Positions 1-6,712 are shown, numbered from the stretch's first letter. The stretch is DNA of 16,989 nt from Chloroflexota bacterium (GCA_021847625.1 JAJZQK010000016.1:1-16989); one strand, 5' to 3'. The notes: generated by a model from the letters alone, not told the origin. Numbers and translations: made by a program.

Positions 1-281
1 TCTACCGCATCGCCTACGAGGCGCTGAACAACGCGGCCAGGCACGGCTATGCCACCCGGGTCGAGGTGCTGTTGCAGGTGACGCCCCCCTTCTTCGACCT
101 GGTCATAACCGACAACGGGGTCGGCTTCGACGCCACGGCCGCTCCCCGCGCGGGTGCCTTCGGCCTGCGGGGGATGCGGGAGCGGGCGGCCCTGATCGGC
201 GCCGAGCTTACGGTCGTCTCAGCCCCGGGCGAGGGCACGCGCGTCGAGGCGAGACGTCCCGGGAGTTCCGAGGGGCGGTAG
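1..281 (+). CDS. Sensor histidine kinase, C-terminal part (HATPase domain), truncated by window edge
   Basis: Ninety-two codons of an open frame enter from the left edge (first full codon at base 3) and stop at TAG 279-281. They form an ATP-binding HATPase_c domain of the NarX/LiaS/DegS type (HisKA_3 kinases). The N-box reads EALNNAARH, the G1 box is DNGVGF, and the G2-like segment GLRGMRERA is followed by GEGTRVEA, the usual end of this family. The phosphoacceptor histidine, sensor and any membrane segments lie outside the window. The protein should autophosphorylate and pass phosphate to the NarL-type response regulator encoded at 610; the family pairing and gene order support this. The pair is separated by 328 bp of repeat-containing DNA, which is unusual for such partners. 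The signal sensed cannot be inferred. Confidence 0.88.
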   Translation, partial: YRIAYEALNNAARHGYATRVEVLLQVTPPFFDLVITDNGVGFDATAAPRAGAFGLRGMRERAALIGAELTVVSAPGEGTRVEARRPGSSEGR

Positions 282-292
282 AAGCCCGGCAA

Positions 293-314
293 CCTGGCGC
301 TGACGGCGCCCAGG
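293..314 (+). terminator. Possible stem-loop terminator after the kinase gene
   Basis: CCTGGCGC (293-300) pairs with GCGCCCAGG (306-314), with one bulged base and a short loop, 11 nt after the kinase stop codon. No clear U-tract follows (GTGTATCTATATGG), so termination is uncertain; it may be only a processing or decay-protecting hairpin. Confidence 0.3.
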
Positions 315-365
315 GTGTATCTATATGGTAAGGCGTGTGCGTTGGTTGTTCCCGGCCGGTCTTCC

Positions 366-465
366 GTCATCCCCGCGAAAGCGGGGATCCATTTCCCGGG
401 GCGCTAGGAACCGGATGGATTCCCGCCTGCGCGGGAATGACCGGACCCGAGCGACCACCAACGTT
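366..465. repeat. Dispersed palindromic repeat, locus A (inverted pair)
   Basis: A GTCATCCCCGCG-AAA-GCGGGGATCCA unit (366-391) faces an inverted TGGATTCCCGC...GCGGGAATGAC unit (416-441), giving a roughly 76-bp element with imperfect terminal inverted repeats. Similarity to other loci continues past the palindrome. On the reverse strand, 410-465 matches 4682-4737 at about 49 of 56 positions. In several frames it encodes peptides such as DSRLRGND or IPACAGMTG, which are hallmarks of this widespread repeat type and not real protein. It sits between a kinase gene and its response regulator gene. Confidence 0.8.
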
Positions 466-503
466 GCCAGAAGACGGCATCGGCGCCTGCCCGTGCACTA
501 TTT

Positions 504-527
504 GTAGGGACGAGCGGCCGCTCGCCC
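504..527. repeat. GTAGGG-type palindromic repeat, locus A
   Basis: GTAGGGA is followed by a perfect 14-bp palindrome CGAGCGGCCGCTCG (511-524) and then CCC. Comparable GTAGGG(G)C hairpins occur at 4591-4646 and 11454-11476, each next to the other repeat family. The rest of the 282-609 gap shows no gene. Confidence 0.55.
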
Positions 528-609
528 GAGGGCACGGAGACCGCGCCCCAACCGGGCGGCAGCGTTTTCCGCAAGAGGCATGATTCTTCCTTGAACATGG
601 GAGCAGAGG

Positions 610-1281
610 ATGGCGGAGGCTAGAATCTCGATACTGATCGCGGACGACCACCCCATGGTGCGGGAGGGCTTGCGGGCCTTCCTAGAGACGCAGGACGATT
701 TCGAGGTCGTCGGCGAGGCGGGCAATGGCGCGGAGGCAGCCTCCCTCGCCGAGCAGCTGACGCCCGACGTCATCCTGATGGATCTGGTGATGCCCGGCAT
801 GGACGGCATCTCGGCCATCCGCGAGGTGCGCCGCCGCGTTCCCGCCAGCCGCATCATCGTCCTCACCAGCTTCGCCAAGGACGAGCTGATCTTTCCCGCC
901 ATCCAGGCCGGCGCCGAGGGCTACCTGCTGAAGGACATCACCTCGGCGGACCTTGCCGCGGCGATCAGGACCGTGCACAAGGGCGATCCGATCCTCCATC
1001 CGGACATCGCCCGGCGGCTGATGTCGGCCGTGGGCGTGATGAACCGCGACCCCGACGCCAAGCAACTCACCGACCGCGAATGGGAGGTCCTGCGACTCCT
1101 CGGCGAGAGACTGTCGAACCGGGAGATTGCCGAGAGGCTGGTCATAAGCGAGAAGACGGTGAAGACGCATGTCGGCAACATCCTGAGCAAGCTCCATCTC
1201 CCCGACCGCACGGCTGCCGCTAGGTACGCCCGCGACGCCGGCCTCCTCGGCGAGGTCTCCGGCCGCGGACCCGGTCGCTAG
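610..1281 (+). CDS. NarL/LuxR-family two-component response regulator
   Basis: This 223-residue cytoplasmic transcription factor has two domains. The receiver (about residues 6-122) has the acidic pair D12/D13, the phosphoacceptor D58 in LMDLVMPGMDG, T86/S87 in the switch position and conserved K108. The C-terminal LuxR-type helix-turn-helix (about 150-205) reads LTDREWEVLRLLGERLSNRE followed by IAERLVISEKTVKTHV. Length and layout are typical of NarL, LiaR and DegU regulators. The ATG at 610 has GGGAG at 599-603, six bases upstream. The partner kinase is probably the truncated gene at the left edge. Target genes are unknown; the ferredoxin-type membrane pair starting at 1601 in the same direction is a natural candidate, but only by proximity. 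Confidence 0.93.
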   Translation: MAEARISILIADDHPMVREGLRAFLETQDDFEVVGEAGNGAEAASLAEQLTPDVILMDLVMPGMDGISAIREVRRRVPASRIIVLTSFAKDELIFPAIQAGAEGYLLKDITSADLAAAIRTVHKGDPILHPDIARRLMSAVGVMNRDPDAKQLTDREWEVLRLLGERLSNREIAERLVISEKTVKTHVGNILSKLHLPDRTAAARYARDAGLLGEVSGRGPGR

Positions 1282-1360
1282 CCGTCCCTTCCCCCGGCCC
1301 ATCGCGGCGAATCATGCCAATTCCTCTTGTCCGCCGCCTATCTCGGTCGTTCCTTACGTA

Positions 1361-1412
1361 GTGGCGGCCCGTTCCCCTGGGCTGCGCCCAGGGACCGAGT
1401 TCTGGCCGCCAC
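1361..1412. repeat. Nested inverted repeat downstream of the response regulator
   Basis: GTGGCGGCC (1361-1369) pairs perfectly with GGCCGCCAC (1404-1412). Inside it, CCCTGGGC (1375-1382) pairs with GCCCAGGG (1386-1393) over a TGC loop. The result is an extended or cruciform-capable structure 80 nt after the regulator's stop. There is no U-tract, so an intrinsic terminator is not assured. No protein-coding gene is visible in the rest of 1282-1600. Confidence 0.5.
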
Positions 1413-1493
1413 GGGTGGCAGGAACGGCGGCCGCCACATCTCAACCCGTGACCGATTTCGCCTGGTCCTACGACCAGAAGTCTGAGAAAAGAT

Positions 1494-1526
1494 AGGCCCC
1501 GTCGGCCGATGTGCCGGGCGGGGCCT
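1494..1526 (+). promoter_or_regulatory. Leader hairpin upstream of the NapH-like gene
   Basis: AGGCCCCG (1494-1501) pairs with CGGGGCCT (1519-1526). A nested CGGC/GCCG stem (1503-1506 and 1513-1516) lies in the loop. The structure ends 74 nt before the ATG at 1601. It could be a terminator of upstream transcription or an attenuator or 5'-end stabiliser; the sequence does not decide. Confidence 0.35.
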
Positions 1527-1600
1527 TCTGGCATCATTTGGATACAGAGAAGCGCGGGGCCTTGAACGACAAAGGCGACGGTCTTTGGAGGAAGATAGGG

Positions 1601-2506
1601 ATGGCGACGCAAACGAAAGCGATAAGACGCAAGCCCAGGGGTTGGGCGGCGACCTTGAACATTCAGAGGGTGCGGCATCTGGTGCAGTTCGGGTTCCTGG
1701 CCTTCATCGGCCTCGTGATGGCCCAGCACGCGCTGACGCCGGAGACGAGCACCAGCGTGGTTACCTCGCCGGAGGCGTTCTGCCCCTTCGGCGGCGTGGA
1801 AACCCTCTACAAGTTCGTAACTACCGGCGGGCAGTACGTTTCACACGCCCACGCCTCCAGCATCATCCTGTTCGTGGCTATCCTGGTGAGCGCGGTGTTC
1901 GCCAAGTCGTACTTCTGCGGCTGGGTCTGCCCGTTCGGCACCATCCAGGAATGGATCAGCACCCTCAGCCACTGGCTGCAGCGCAAGGTGTCCCCGCTGG
2001 GCTCCGCCGTGCGCTGGCTGAAGGTGAACCTTGCCTTCCTGGCCTCGCTCGACCCTTGGCTGCGCTACGGCAAATACCTCGTGCTCGCTTGGGCCACGTT
2101 CGGGGCGGCGATCTTCGGCGTGATGGTGTTCCGGGACTACGATCCTTGGGCGGCTCTGTTGACGGTGACCGAGCTGCAGCTCGGGTTCGGCTTCGGCGTG
2201 CTGGTCTTGGTGCTGGTGGCCTCGTTCTTCGTCGAGCGCCCCTGGTGCAGGTACGCCTGTCCGCTGGGGGCGGTCATCGGTATAGCGGGCAAGGCAAGCC
2301 TGCTGAAGATTCAACGCGAGGGCCAGGCCTGCGCCGGCTGCAACCTGTGCAGCAAGAAGTGCCCGATGGGCATCCCGGTGGAGACGCTCAGCCGGGTCGA
2401 CTCCGCCGACTGCAATATGTGTCTGCAGTGCGTCGGCAGCTGCCCGCGCCAGGGCGCGCTCGATCTACACCTCAGCCTGCCGGGTCTCAAGTCGCAGGCG
2501 CATTAG
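1601..2506 (+). CDS. Membrane-bound polyferredoxin, NapH/CcoG-like 4Fe-4S protein
   Basis: This 301-residue inner-membrane protein has several hydrophobic segments (about 28-41, 87-103, 158-178, 196-210). Two membrane-side C-x3-CP motifs occur: CGWVCP (C106, C110) and CRYACP (C216, C220). The C-terminal half carries two ferredoxin 4Fe-4S sites, C244/247/250 with C254 and C271/274/277 with C281. This is the architecture of NapH, CcoG/RdxA and NosR C-terminal domains, which move electrons from the quinone pool or hold iron-sulfur clusters for periplasmic reductases. The chosen ATG has GGAGG at 1587-1591; an upstream in-frame ATG at 1511 would add 30 non-conserved residues that overlap the leader hairpin. 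It is followed after 20 nt by a small membrane partner and shares its terminator. No nap, nos or cco catalytic gene is adjacent, so the electron acceptor is unknown. Confidence 0.85.
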   Translation: MATQTKAIRRKPRGWAATLNIQRVRHLVQFGFLAFIGLVMAQHALTPETSTSVVTSPEAFCPFGGVETLYKFVTTGGQYVSHAHASSIILFVAILVSAVFAKSYFCGWVCPFGTIQEWISTLSHWLQRKVSPLGSAVRWLKVNLAFLASLDPWLRYGKYLVLAWATFGAAIFGVMVFRDYDPWAALLTVTELQLGFGFGVLVLVLVASFFVERPWCRYACPLGAVIGIAGKASLLKIQREGQACAGCNLCSKKCPMGIPVETLSRVDSADCNMCLQCVGSCPRQGALDLHLSLPGLKSQAH

Positions 2507-2526
2507 TCGAGGAGTGGGAGAACTAG

Positions 2527-3015
2527 ATGAGTAACAGGACTGTCGAGATGACTGGTGACGACGACCCGCTGCTGCGGCTGACGTCGCTGCGGGCGGCCCG
2601 TCCGCAAGTGGCGCCCACGCATCACCGCTGGCGGTCGTTGAGGGTGAATACGTACCTCTTCGCGTTCTTGGGGCTTGTGCTGATCCTAGGCACGGTGCAG
2701 GTATCGCAGTGGGCCGGGCTGTGGACGACCTCGGGCAAAGTGACGGGCGGCGGGGAGAAGGTGGCGGCGACGGGCGCGGACCCGGCCGAGATCAAGGGCT
2801 GGATGACGATCGACGAGGTGCTCAAGGCCTACGGCATTCCCCAGGCGGACTTTTACGCCAAGTTCGGCGTCCCGGCGGACGTGCCGGTCACCTCTCAGTT
2901 GAAGGATCTGGAGCCGGTGGCCGAGAGATTCTCGGTGACGGACCTGCGGGCCTGGCTGACGGAACGGATGGCCGCCGAAGGAGTAGCGCCTGCTCCCGCG
3001 GAGCAGCAACCTTAG
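2527..3015 (+). CDS. Small single-pass membrane protein, partner of the NapH-like ferredoxin
   Basis: This 162-residue protein has a basic N-terminal segment, one transmembrane helix (about 42-60), a Gly-rich linker and a compact C-terminal domain (about 88-146). The domain reads IKGWMTIDEVLKAYGIP, then an FGVPADVP segment, a KDL segment and a final helix FSVTDLRAWL. My recollection is that similar domains occur beside or fused to NapH-like 4Fe-4S proteins; a profile search would settle this. There are no cysteines, so it does not bind clusters itself. GAGGAGTGGGAG just before the ATG supplies the ribosome site, and the two genes are clearly one transcript. It probably anchors or docks a soluble partner to the polyferredoxin; this is inference. 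Confidence 0.72.
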   Translation: MSNRTVEMTGDDDPLLRLTSLRAARPQVAPTHHRWRSLRVNTYLFAFLGLVLILGTVQVSQWAGLWTTSGKVTGGGEKVAATGADPAEIKGWMTIDEVLKAYGIPQADFYAKFGVPADVPVTSQLKDLEPVAERFSVTDLRAWLTERMAAEGVAPAPAEQQP

Positions 3016-3042
3016 GCAGTAATGGAGCGGCAGGGATTTACC

Positions 3043-3084
3043 GGTACGGCCGGGAAGCGATGAGTTTCCCGGCCGTACCTTTAT
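3043..3084 (+). terminator. Intrinsic terminator of the NapH-like operon
   Basis: A perfect 14-bp stem (GGTACGGCCGGGAA at 3043-3056 with TTCCCGGCCGTACC at 3066-3079) and a 9-nt loop are followed by TTTAT, 28 nt after the preceding stop codon. It is the clearest Rho-independent terminator in the window. Confidence 0.78.
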
Positions 3085-3110
3085 GGCACACATTAGCTGG
3101 CAGCGGCTGG

Positions 3111-3139
3111 TTGACCCCGGGGATGCAAGCGTGGATAAT
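3111..3139 (+). promoter_or_regulatory. Sigma70-like promoter for the DUF362 gene
   Basis: TTGACC (3111-3116), a 17-bp spacer and GATAAT (3134-3139) each match the consensus hexamers at five of six positions. It lies directly after the upstream terminator. Transcription would begin near 3146, leaving a leader of about 190 nt before the ATG at 3338. Confidence 0.6.
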
Positions 3140-3146
3140 GAGGTAG

Positions 3147-3337
3147 GCGAAAGGTAGGCTTCGCCGCTATGCAACGGTGATTGCGCGGTGGGCCGGTTTT
3201 GACCGCTGAGAAGGCGCCGAGAATCCGGACCGGACCGCGGGGGACAAGCCACCGCGCTACAGACTCCCTCTGCGGTAGGTCCTTCGCCGACCGCGTAATT
3301 ACTGCATATGAGTCAAGCCCGGGGGTGTTTTGCCTAG
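3147..3337 (+). other. Long structured 5' leader of the DUF362 gene
   Basis: About 190 nt separate the predicted transcription start from the ATG. It contains GC-rich complementary segments, among them GCGGTAGG (3272-3279) with CCGACCGC (3287-3294). I cannot match it to a known riboswitch class. It could be regulatory or simply untranslated. Confidence 0.3.
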
Positions 3338-4486
3338 ATGAGCACGAAGGCGACGGTCGCGCTGCTGCGCACGAGACCGGAGACGGTGATCGCGGACTAC
3401 GGTAGGTTGATGGAGTTGGCGGGCGTGCGCTCGGCGCTGTCGCCGACACAGCCGACGATTCTCAAGGATAACATCTCCTGGCACTTCCCCTTCCCCTCGG
3501 CGAACACGACGCCCTGGCAATTGGAGGGGACGATCATCGCCCTGCGGCGGGCCGGCTTCGGCGACCTCTCCTGCGTGCAGAATCGGACCGTCGTCACGAA
3601 CGCGTTCAAGGGCACCGACCTCAACGGCTACTGGCCGATCTGCCGGGCCTACGGCGTGCCCGTCCTCTTCAACTTCGAGCCCAAGGACATGAACTGGGTC
3701 GAGTACCGTCCCAAAGGCAAGATGCTGGCGCTCGACCGCATCTTCGAGGGCCACATCCGGGTGCCGGATTTCTTCTTCGGCAAGAACGTCGTTCACTTGC
3801 CTACTGTGAAGTGCCATATCTACACCACGACTACCGGCGCTATGAAGAACGCCTTCGGCGGGCTGCTGAACGAGAAACGCTACAACACCCACAGTTGGAT
3901 TCACGAGACGCTCGTCGATCTCTTGACCATCCAGAAGGAGATCCATTCCGGTCTCTTCGCGGTGATGGACGGCACCTCCGCCGGCAACGGGGCAGGTCCC
4001 CGCGTGATGAAGCCGGAGACCAAGAACGTCATCCTCGCCAGCGCCGATCAAGTGGCCATCGACGCCGTCGCCGCCAGGCTGATGGGCTTCGAGCCGCTGT
4101 CGATTCCCTACATCCGGTTGGCCCATGAGGCGGGCCTGGGCGTGGGCGACCCACGCGAGATCGAGATCATCGGCGACGTCAAAGTTGCCGACGAGCGGTG
4201 GAACTTCAAGGTCGGTCGTACCTTCCATAGCTTCCTGGGCTGGCTGGCTTGGTACGGTCCCACGAAGCGGCTGCAGAGGTACATCTTCCATTCGCCGCTG
4301 GCCAGCCTGACCTATCCGTTCTCCGAGATATACCACGACTACTATCGCTGGCCGCTGTTCGATAGTAAGACCTACGCCCACTGGCGTGAGACCTCGCCCT
4401 GGGGCAAGTTGTTCGCCCTGTACCAAGAACGCGGCACGCTCTCCGCGGCCGCCGACGCCGCCAAGGCGACCCAGCAGGTGGGTTAG
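3338..4486 (+). CDS. DUF362 domain-containing protein
   Basis: This 382-residue protein is predicted cytoplasmic, with no signal peptide and no membrane helix. Family signatures are the HLPTVKCHIYTTTTGAMKNA block (153-172, with K158, C159, H160 and K170), the DGTSAGNGAGP turn (211-221) and ILASADQVAIDAVAARLMG (232-250). DUF362 proteins are often fused to a 4Fe-4S ferredoxin domain; this one lacks the CxxCxxC motifs, and residues after about 285 form an aromatic-rich tail instead. The biochemical role of the family is not firmly established; redox or cofactor-related roles are usually suspected from neighbours. It stands alone, with its own promoter upstream and a repeat-filled region downstream. 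The ATG at 3338 follows a GGGGGTG stretch about a dozen bases upstream, a modest ribosome site. Confidence 0.85.
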   Translation: MSTKATVALLRTRPETVIADYGRLMELAGVRSALSPTQPTILKDNISWHFPFPSANTTPWQLEGTIIALRRAGFGDLSCVQNRTVVTNAFKGTDLNGYWPICRAYGVPVLFNFEPKDMNWVEYRPKGKMLALDRIFEGHIRVPDFFFGKNVVHLPTVKCHIYTTTTGAMKNAFGGLLNEKRYNTHSWIHETLVDLLTIQKEIHSGLFAVMDGTSAGNGAGPRVMKPETKNVILASADQVAIDAVAARLMGFEPLSIPYIRLAHEAGLGVGDPREIEIIGDVKVADERWNFKVGRTFHSFLGWLAWYGPTKRLQRYIFHSPLASLTYPFSEIYHDYYRWPLFDSKTYAHWRETSPWGKLFALYQERGTLSAAADAAKATQQVG

Positions 4487-4590
4487 GCACCTGGTGCAGT
4501 CCGGCCCCATCCTTGCTGCACGGCTATCTGGGAAATAGTCAAGCTGCCGCTCTGCCGTCATCCTCTGAAAATGGCCGCTTGTTGATGGTA

Positions 4591-4646
4591 CGTAGGGCAG
4601 ACGGCCTCTGTCCGCCCCGGGGCAGGCACGGAGTCCGGCCCCTACG
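4591..4646. repeat. GTAGGG-type palindromic repeat, locus B
   Basis: CGTAGGGC at 4591 pairs with GCCCCTACG ending at 4646 (one bulge), and an inner stem GGGCAGAC/GTCCGCCC (4595-4602, 4610-4617) has one mismatch. Another GTAGGGCAG copy starts near 4664. It belongs to the same family as 504-527 and 11454-11476. The surrounding gap 4487-4675 shows no gene. Confidence 0.5.
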
Positions 4647-4681
4647 GTAGCAGGCGGGCCGTCGTAGGGCAGTTTTCATCG

Positions 4682-4781
4682 GACGTTGGTGGCCGCCAGG
4701 TTCCGGTCATTCCCGCGGAAGCGGGAATCCATCCGGTGCGCGGCCATACCAGGGGCTGGATCACCGCTTGCGGGGGATGAC
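4682..4781. repeat. Dispersed palindromic repeat, locus B (inverted pair)
   Basis: A GTCATTCCCGCG-GAA-GCGGGAATCCA unit (4706-4731) faces a degenerate TGGATCACCGCTTGCG unit ending GGGGATGAC (4757-4781). The layout is the same as locus A in reverse orientation. The 24-bp left flank GACGTTGGTGGCCG... is also shared with loci A and C, so the repeat extends well beyond the hairpin. Confidence 0.8.
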
Positions 4782-4902
4782 CACAGCAACTCAAAGCCCG
4801 GCTCGGCTATCAGCGCTGGATCCCCGCTTGCGCGGGGATGACGGCGCAGGTCGGCGGGCGTGGGGTAGAGTGTCGCTGGATCCCCGCTTGCGCGGGGATG
4901 AC
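4755..4902. repeat. Three direct palindromic units with exact 60-bp period (CRISPR-like spacing)
   Basis: Units begin GCTGGATC at 4755, 4815 and 4875. The second and third are identical over 28 bp (4815-4842, 4875-4902); the first (4755-4781) has a substitution and a deletion. The two intervening stretches are 33 and 32 bp and unrelated to each other. The stem CCCCGC/GCGGGG recalls type I-E CRISPR repeats, but the same unit occurs elsewhere in the window as single and inverted copies, so a REP/MITE-like repeat is preferred over CRISPR. Confidence 0.7.
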
Positions 4903-4964
4903 AGGAGCGCCGGCAGAGGCTCCGTTGGCCCTCCCGGTGGCGAGCGCCCCAGTAACAACGGCTG
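4877..4964 (-). repeat. Extended 88-bp repeat copy 1
   Basis: The reverse complement of this stretch matches 11357-11444 without gaps at about 74 of 88 positions. It includes the 26-bp palindromic unit plus a flank with GGAGCCTCTGCCGG and CCGGGAGGGCC. The conserved flank shows that the mobile or replicated unit is larger than the hairpin. Confidence 0.75.
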
Positions 4965-5022
4965 TGGTCACCTGCAACAGCCACCTCCGCGACCGCGGGC
5001 CGTCGCCGCGCCCAGTGCTTGC

Positions 5023-5052
5023 TTGACGCCCGAACCTGCCCGGCGGTAGAAT
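5023..5052 (+). promoter_or_regulatory. Sigma70-like promoter of the asnS-gat operon
   Basis: TTGACG (5023-5028), an 18-bp spacer and TAGAAT (5047-5052) match consensus at five of six bases each. The start site should fall near 5059, giving a short leader of about 35 nt with the ribosome site GGAGG. No other good promoter or terminator appears until after gatB. Confidence 0.7.
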
Positions 5053-5080
5053 TACGCCCGTGCCCGCTTCTAAGCACCTC

Positions 5081-5085
5081 GGAGG
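5081..5085 (+). promoter_or_regulatory. Ribosome binding site fixing the asnS start
   Basis: GGAGG lies 8 nt before the ATG at 5094. Together with the promoter it excludes an upstream in-frame start at 5019, which would place the N-terminus before the transcription start. Confidence 0.75.
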
Positions 5086-5093
5086 TTTCTGCC

Positions 5094-6392
5094 ATGCAGA
5101 AGCAGACTGTCTACATCGAGAACATCGCCGAGCATGTCGGCGAAGAGGTGGCGCTCCGCGGCTGGGTCTATAACCGCCGCTCGAGCGGCAAGATTCAGTT
5201 CCTGCTCGTCCGCGACGGCACGGGCCTGATCCAGGTCGTCCTGTCGCGGGCCGAGATCTCGCCGGAGGCGTGGGAGGCAGCGGAAGGGCTGACCCAGGAG
5301 AGCTCTCTCTACGTAAGCGGCGTGGTGCGCGCCGACAAGCGCGCCCCCGGGGGGTACGAGCTCACCGGCACCGGACTGCAGGTGGTCCAGGTGGCCGAGG
5401 AGTATCCGATAACCCCCAAGGAGCACGGCGTCGACTTTCTGATGTCGCATCGCCACCTCTGGCTGCGGTCGCGCCGGCAGCACGCCGCCCTGCGCGTGCG
5501 AGCCGCCATCATCAGCGCCCTGCGCGAGTTCTACGACTCCAACGGCTTCCTGGAGGTCGATACGCCCATCCTGACGCCCGCCGCCTGCGAAGGGACGACG
5601 ACGCTCTTCGAGACCGACTACTTCGGCGAGCCAGCCTACCTCAGCCAGAGCGGCCAGCTCTACAACGAGGCTACCGCCGCGGCCTTCGGCAAGGTCTACT
5701 CTTTCGGGCCGACGTTCCGCGCCGAGAAGTCGAAGACGCGGCGGCACCTGATGGAGTTCTGGATGATCGAGCCGGAGATAGCCTTCGCCGATCTCGACGA
5801 GTGCATACGTTGGGAGGAGGAAAGCGTCGCCTACGTCATGCAGAAGGTGCTGGCCGAGCGCAAGACCGAACTGGAGGTGCTGGAGAGGGACACGTCCCGC
5901 CTGGAGAAGGTCGTAACTCCCTTCCCCCGCATCTCCTACGACGAGGCCCTGCAGATCGTGCGGGAAGGGGGCGAAGACCTGCCGTGGGGCGAGGACTTCG
6001 GCGGTGGACACGAGACCATCATCTCCGAACGCTTCGAGAAGCCGGTCTTCATCCACCACTACCCCACGCGGTGCAAGGCGTTCTACATGCAGCCCGACCC
6101 CGACCGGCCCGAGGTCTCCCTTTCGGTCGACCTCATCGCCCCGGAGGGCTACGGTGAGATCGTCGGCGGCGGCCAGCGCATCCATGATTTTGCCCTGCTC
6201 GAACAGCGCCTGCACGAGCACAACCTGCCGCGCGAGGCCTACGAGTGGTACCTTGACCTGCGCCGCTACGGCAGCGTTCCCCACTCCGGCTACGGCATGG
6301 GCATCGAGCGCACCGTCGCCTGGATTTGCGGCTTGGAGCACGTGCGCGAGACGATTCCCTTCCCGCGCCTGCTCTACCGAATGTACCCGTGA
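5094..6392 (+). CDS. asnS: Asparaginyl-tRNA synthetase
   Basis: This 432-residue class IIb synthetase charges tRNA(Asn) with asparagine using ATP. The N-terminal OB-fold anticodon-binding domain (about 5-105) contains [20 protein letters not shown]. Catalytic motif 1 is around 148-160, motif 2 is [20 protein letters not shown] (208-227) and motif 3 is [13 protein letters not shown] (400-412). The EFWMIEPE sequence and the [12 protein letters not shown] ending point to AsnRS and away from the closely related AspRS; length is normal. It is the first gene of the operon and ends 8 nt before gatC. Because AsnRS supplies Asn-tRNA directly, the co-transcribed GatCAB is probably needed mainly for Gln-tRNA(Gln); this is inference and depends on whether a GlnRS exists elsewhere. 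Confidence 0.93.
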   Translation: MQKQTVYIENIAEHVGEEVALRGWVYNRRSSGKIQFLLVRDGTGLIQVVLSRAEISPEAWEAAEGLTQESSLYVSGVVRADKRAPGGYELTGTGLQVVQVAEEYPITPKEHGVDFLMSHRHLWLRSRRQHAALRVRAAIISALREFYDSNGFLEVDTPILTPAACEGTTTLFETDYFGEPAYLSQSGQLYNEATAAAFGKVYSFGPTFRAEKSKTRRHLMEFWMIEPEIAFADLDECIRWEEESVAYVMQKVLAERKTELEVLERDTSRLEKVVTPFPRISYDEALQIVREGGEDLPWGEDFGGGHETIISERFEKPVFIHHYPTRCKAFYMQPDPDRPEVSLSVDLIAPEGYGEIVGGGQRIHDFALLEQRLHEHNLPREAYEWYLDLRRYGSVPHSGYGMGIERTVAWICGLEHVRETIPFPRLLYRMYP

Positions 6393-6400
6393 GGAAGAGC

Positions 6401-6712
6401 GTGAGAATAACCGGTGAACAAGTAAGGCACGTCGCCCGCTTGGCCCGGCTTGGCCTGACCCAAGCCGAGGTCGACAAGTTCGGCGTGCAGCTCTCCCACA
6501 TACTGGAGAACATCGAGATCCTTAACCAACTCGACACGACCGACGTCCCGCCCACCGCCCAGGTGACGGGGCTCGAGAACGTCATGCGAAACGACGACAC
6601 CTGGGACGGCCTCAGCCAGGAAGAAGCCCTGGCCAACGCGCCGCGCCGCGAGGGCGAGTTCTTCCGCGTGCAGCACGTGTTCGAAGAGGGGCAGTCGGAG
6701 GAAGCGCCGTGA
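6401..6712 (+). CDS. gatC: Glu-tRNA(Gln)/Asp-tRNA(Asn) amidotransferase subunit C
   Basis: This 103-residue small subunit of GatCAB acts as the strap that stabilises the GatA-GatB complex. Family features are [18 protein letters not shown] at the N-terminus, the central [20 protein letters not shown] helix and the [13 protein letters not shown] end. The start is GTG at 6401, preceded by GAGGAAGAG (6391-6399), which itself overlaps the asnS stop codon. The alternative frame start at 6326 lies inside asnS and would add unrelated residues. The stop overlaps the GTG of gatA by four bases (GTGA), so the two subunits are translationally coupled. Confidence 0.93.
   Translation: MRITGEQVRHVARLARLGLTQAEVDKFGVQLSHILENIEILNQLDTTDVPPTAQVTGLENVMRNDDTWDGLSQEEALANAPRREGEFFRVQHVFEEGQSEEAP

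Noticed and set aside
1511..1600. Earlier ATG for the NapH-like protein
   Set aside because: It would place the start inside the leader hairpin, adds 30 unlikely residues, and lacks a ribosome site comparable to GGAGG at 1587-1591.
3181..3260. c-di-AMP (ydaO) riboswitch in the DUF362 leader
   Set aside because: Only a GCGCCGAG...CGGGGGA-like fragment resembles the aptamer; the GGGGTGAATC-type half and the expected stems are missing.
4755..4902. A short type I-E CRISPR array
   Set aside because: Only three units, one degenerate; the same unit is found as inverted pairs and singles at 366-441 and 11419-11516, and sequence beyond the unit is shared between loci. No cas genes in view. Kept as a repeat and as a finding.
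4676..5095. Open frames of 60-140 codons through the repeat loci (also around 325-650 and 11350-11535)
   Set aside because: They translate to DSRLRGND, SRAGGNP, DPRLRGDDR or IPACAGMTG peptides, the usual artefact of palindromic GC-rich repeats; no ribosome sites.
5094..6392. Aspartyl-tRNA synthetase instead of AsnRS
   Set aside because: The EFWMIEPE motif-2 extension and the short LLYRMYP ending fit AsnRS; length (432) also fits better than the bacterial-type AspRS of near 590 residues. An archaeal-type AspRS is the remaining alternative.
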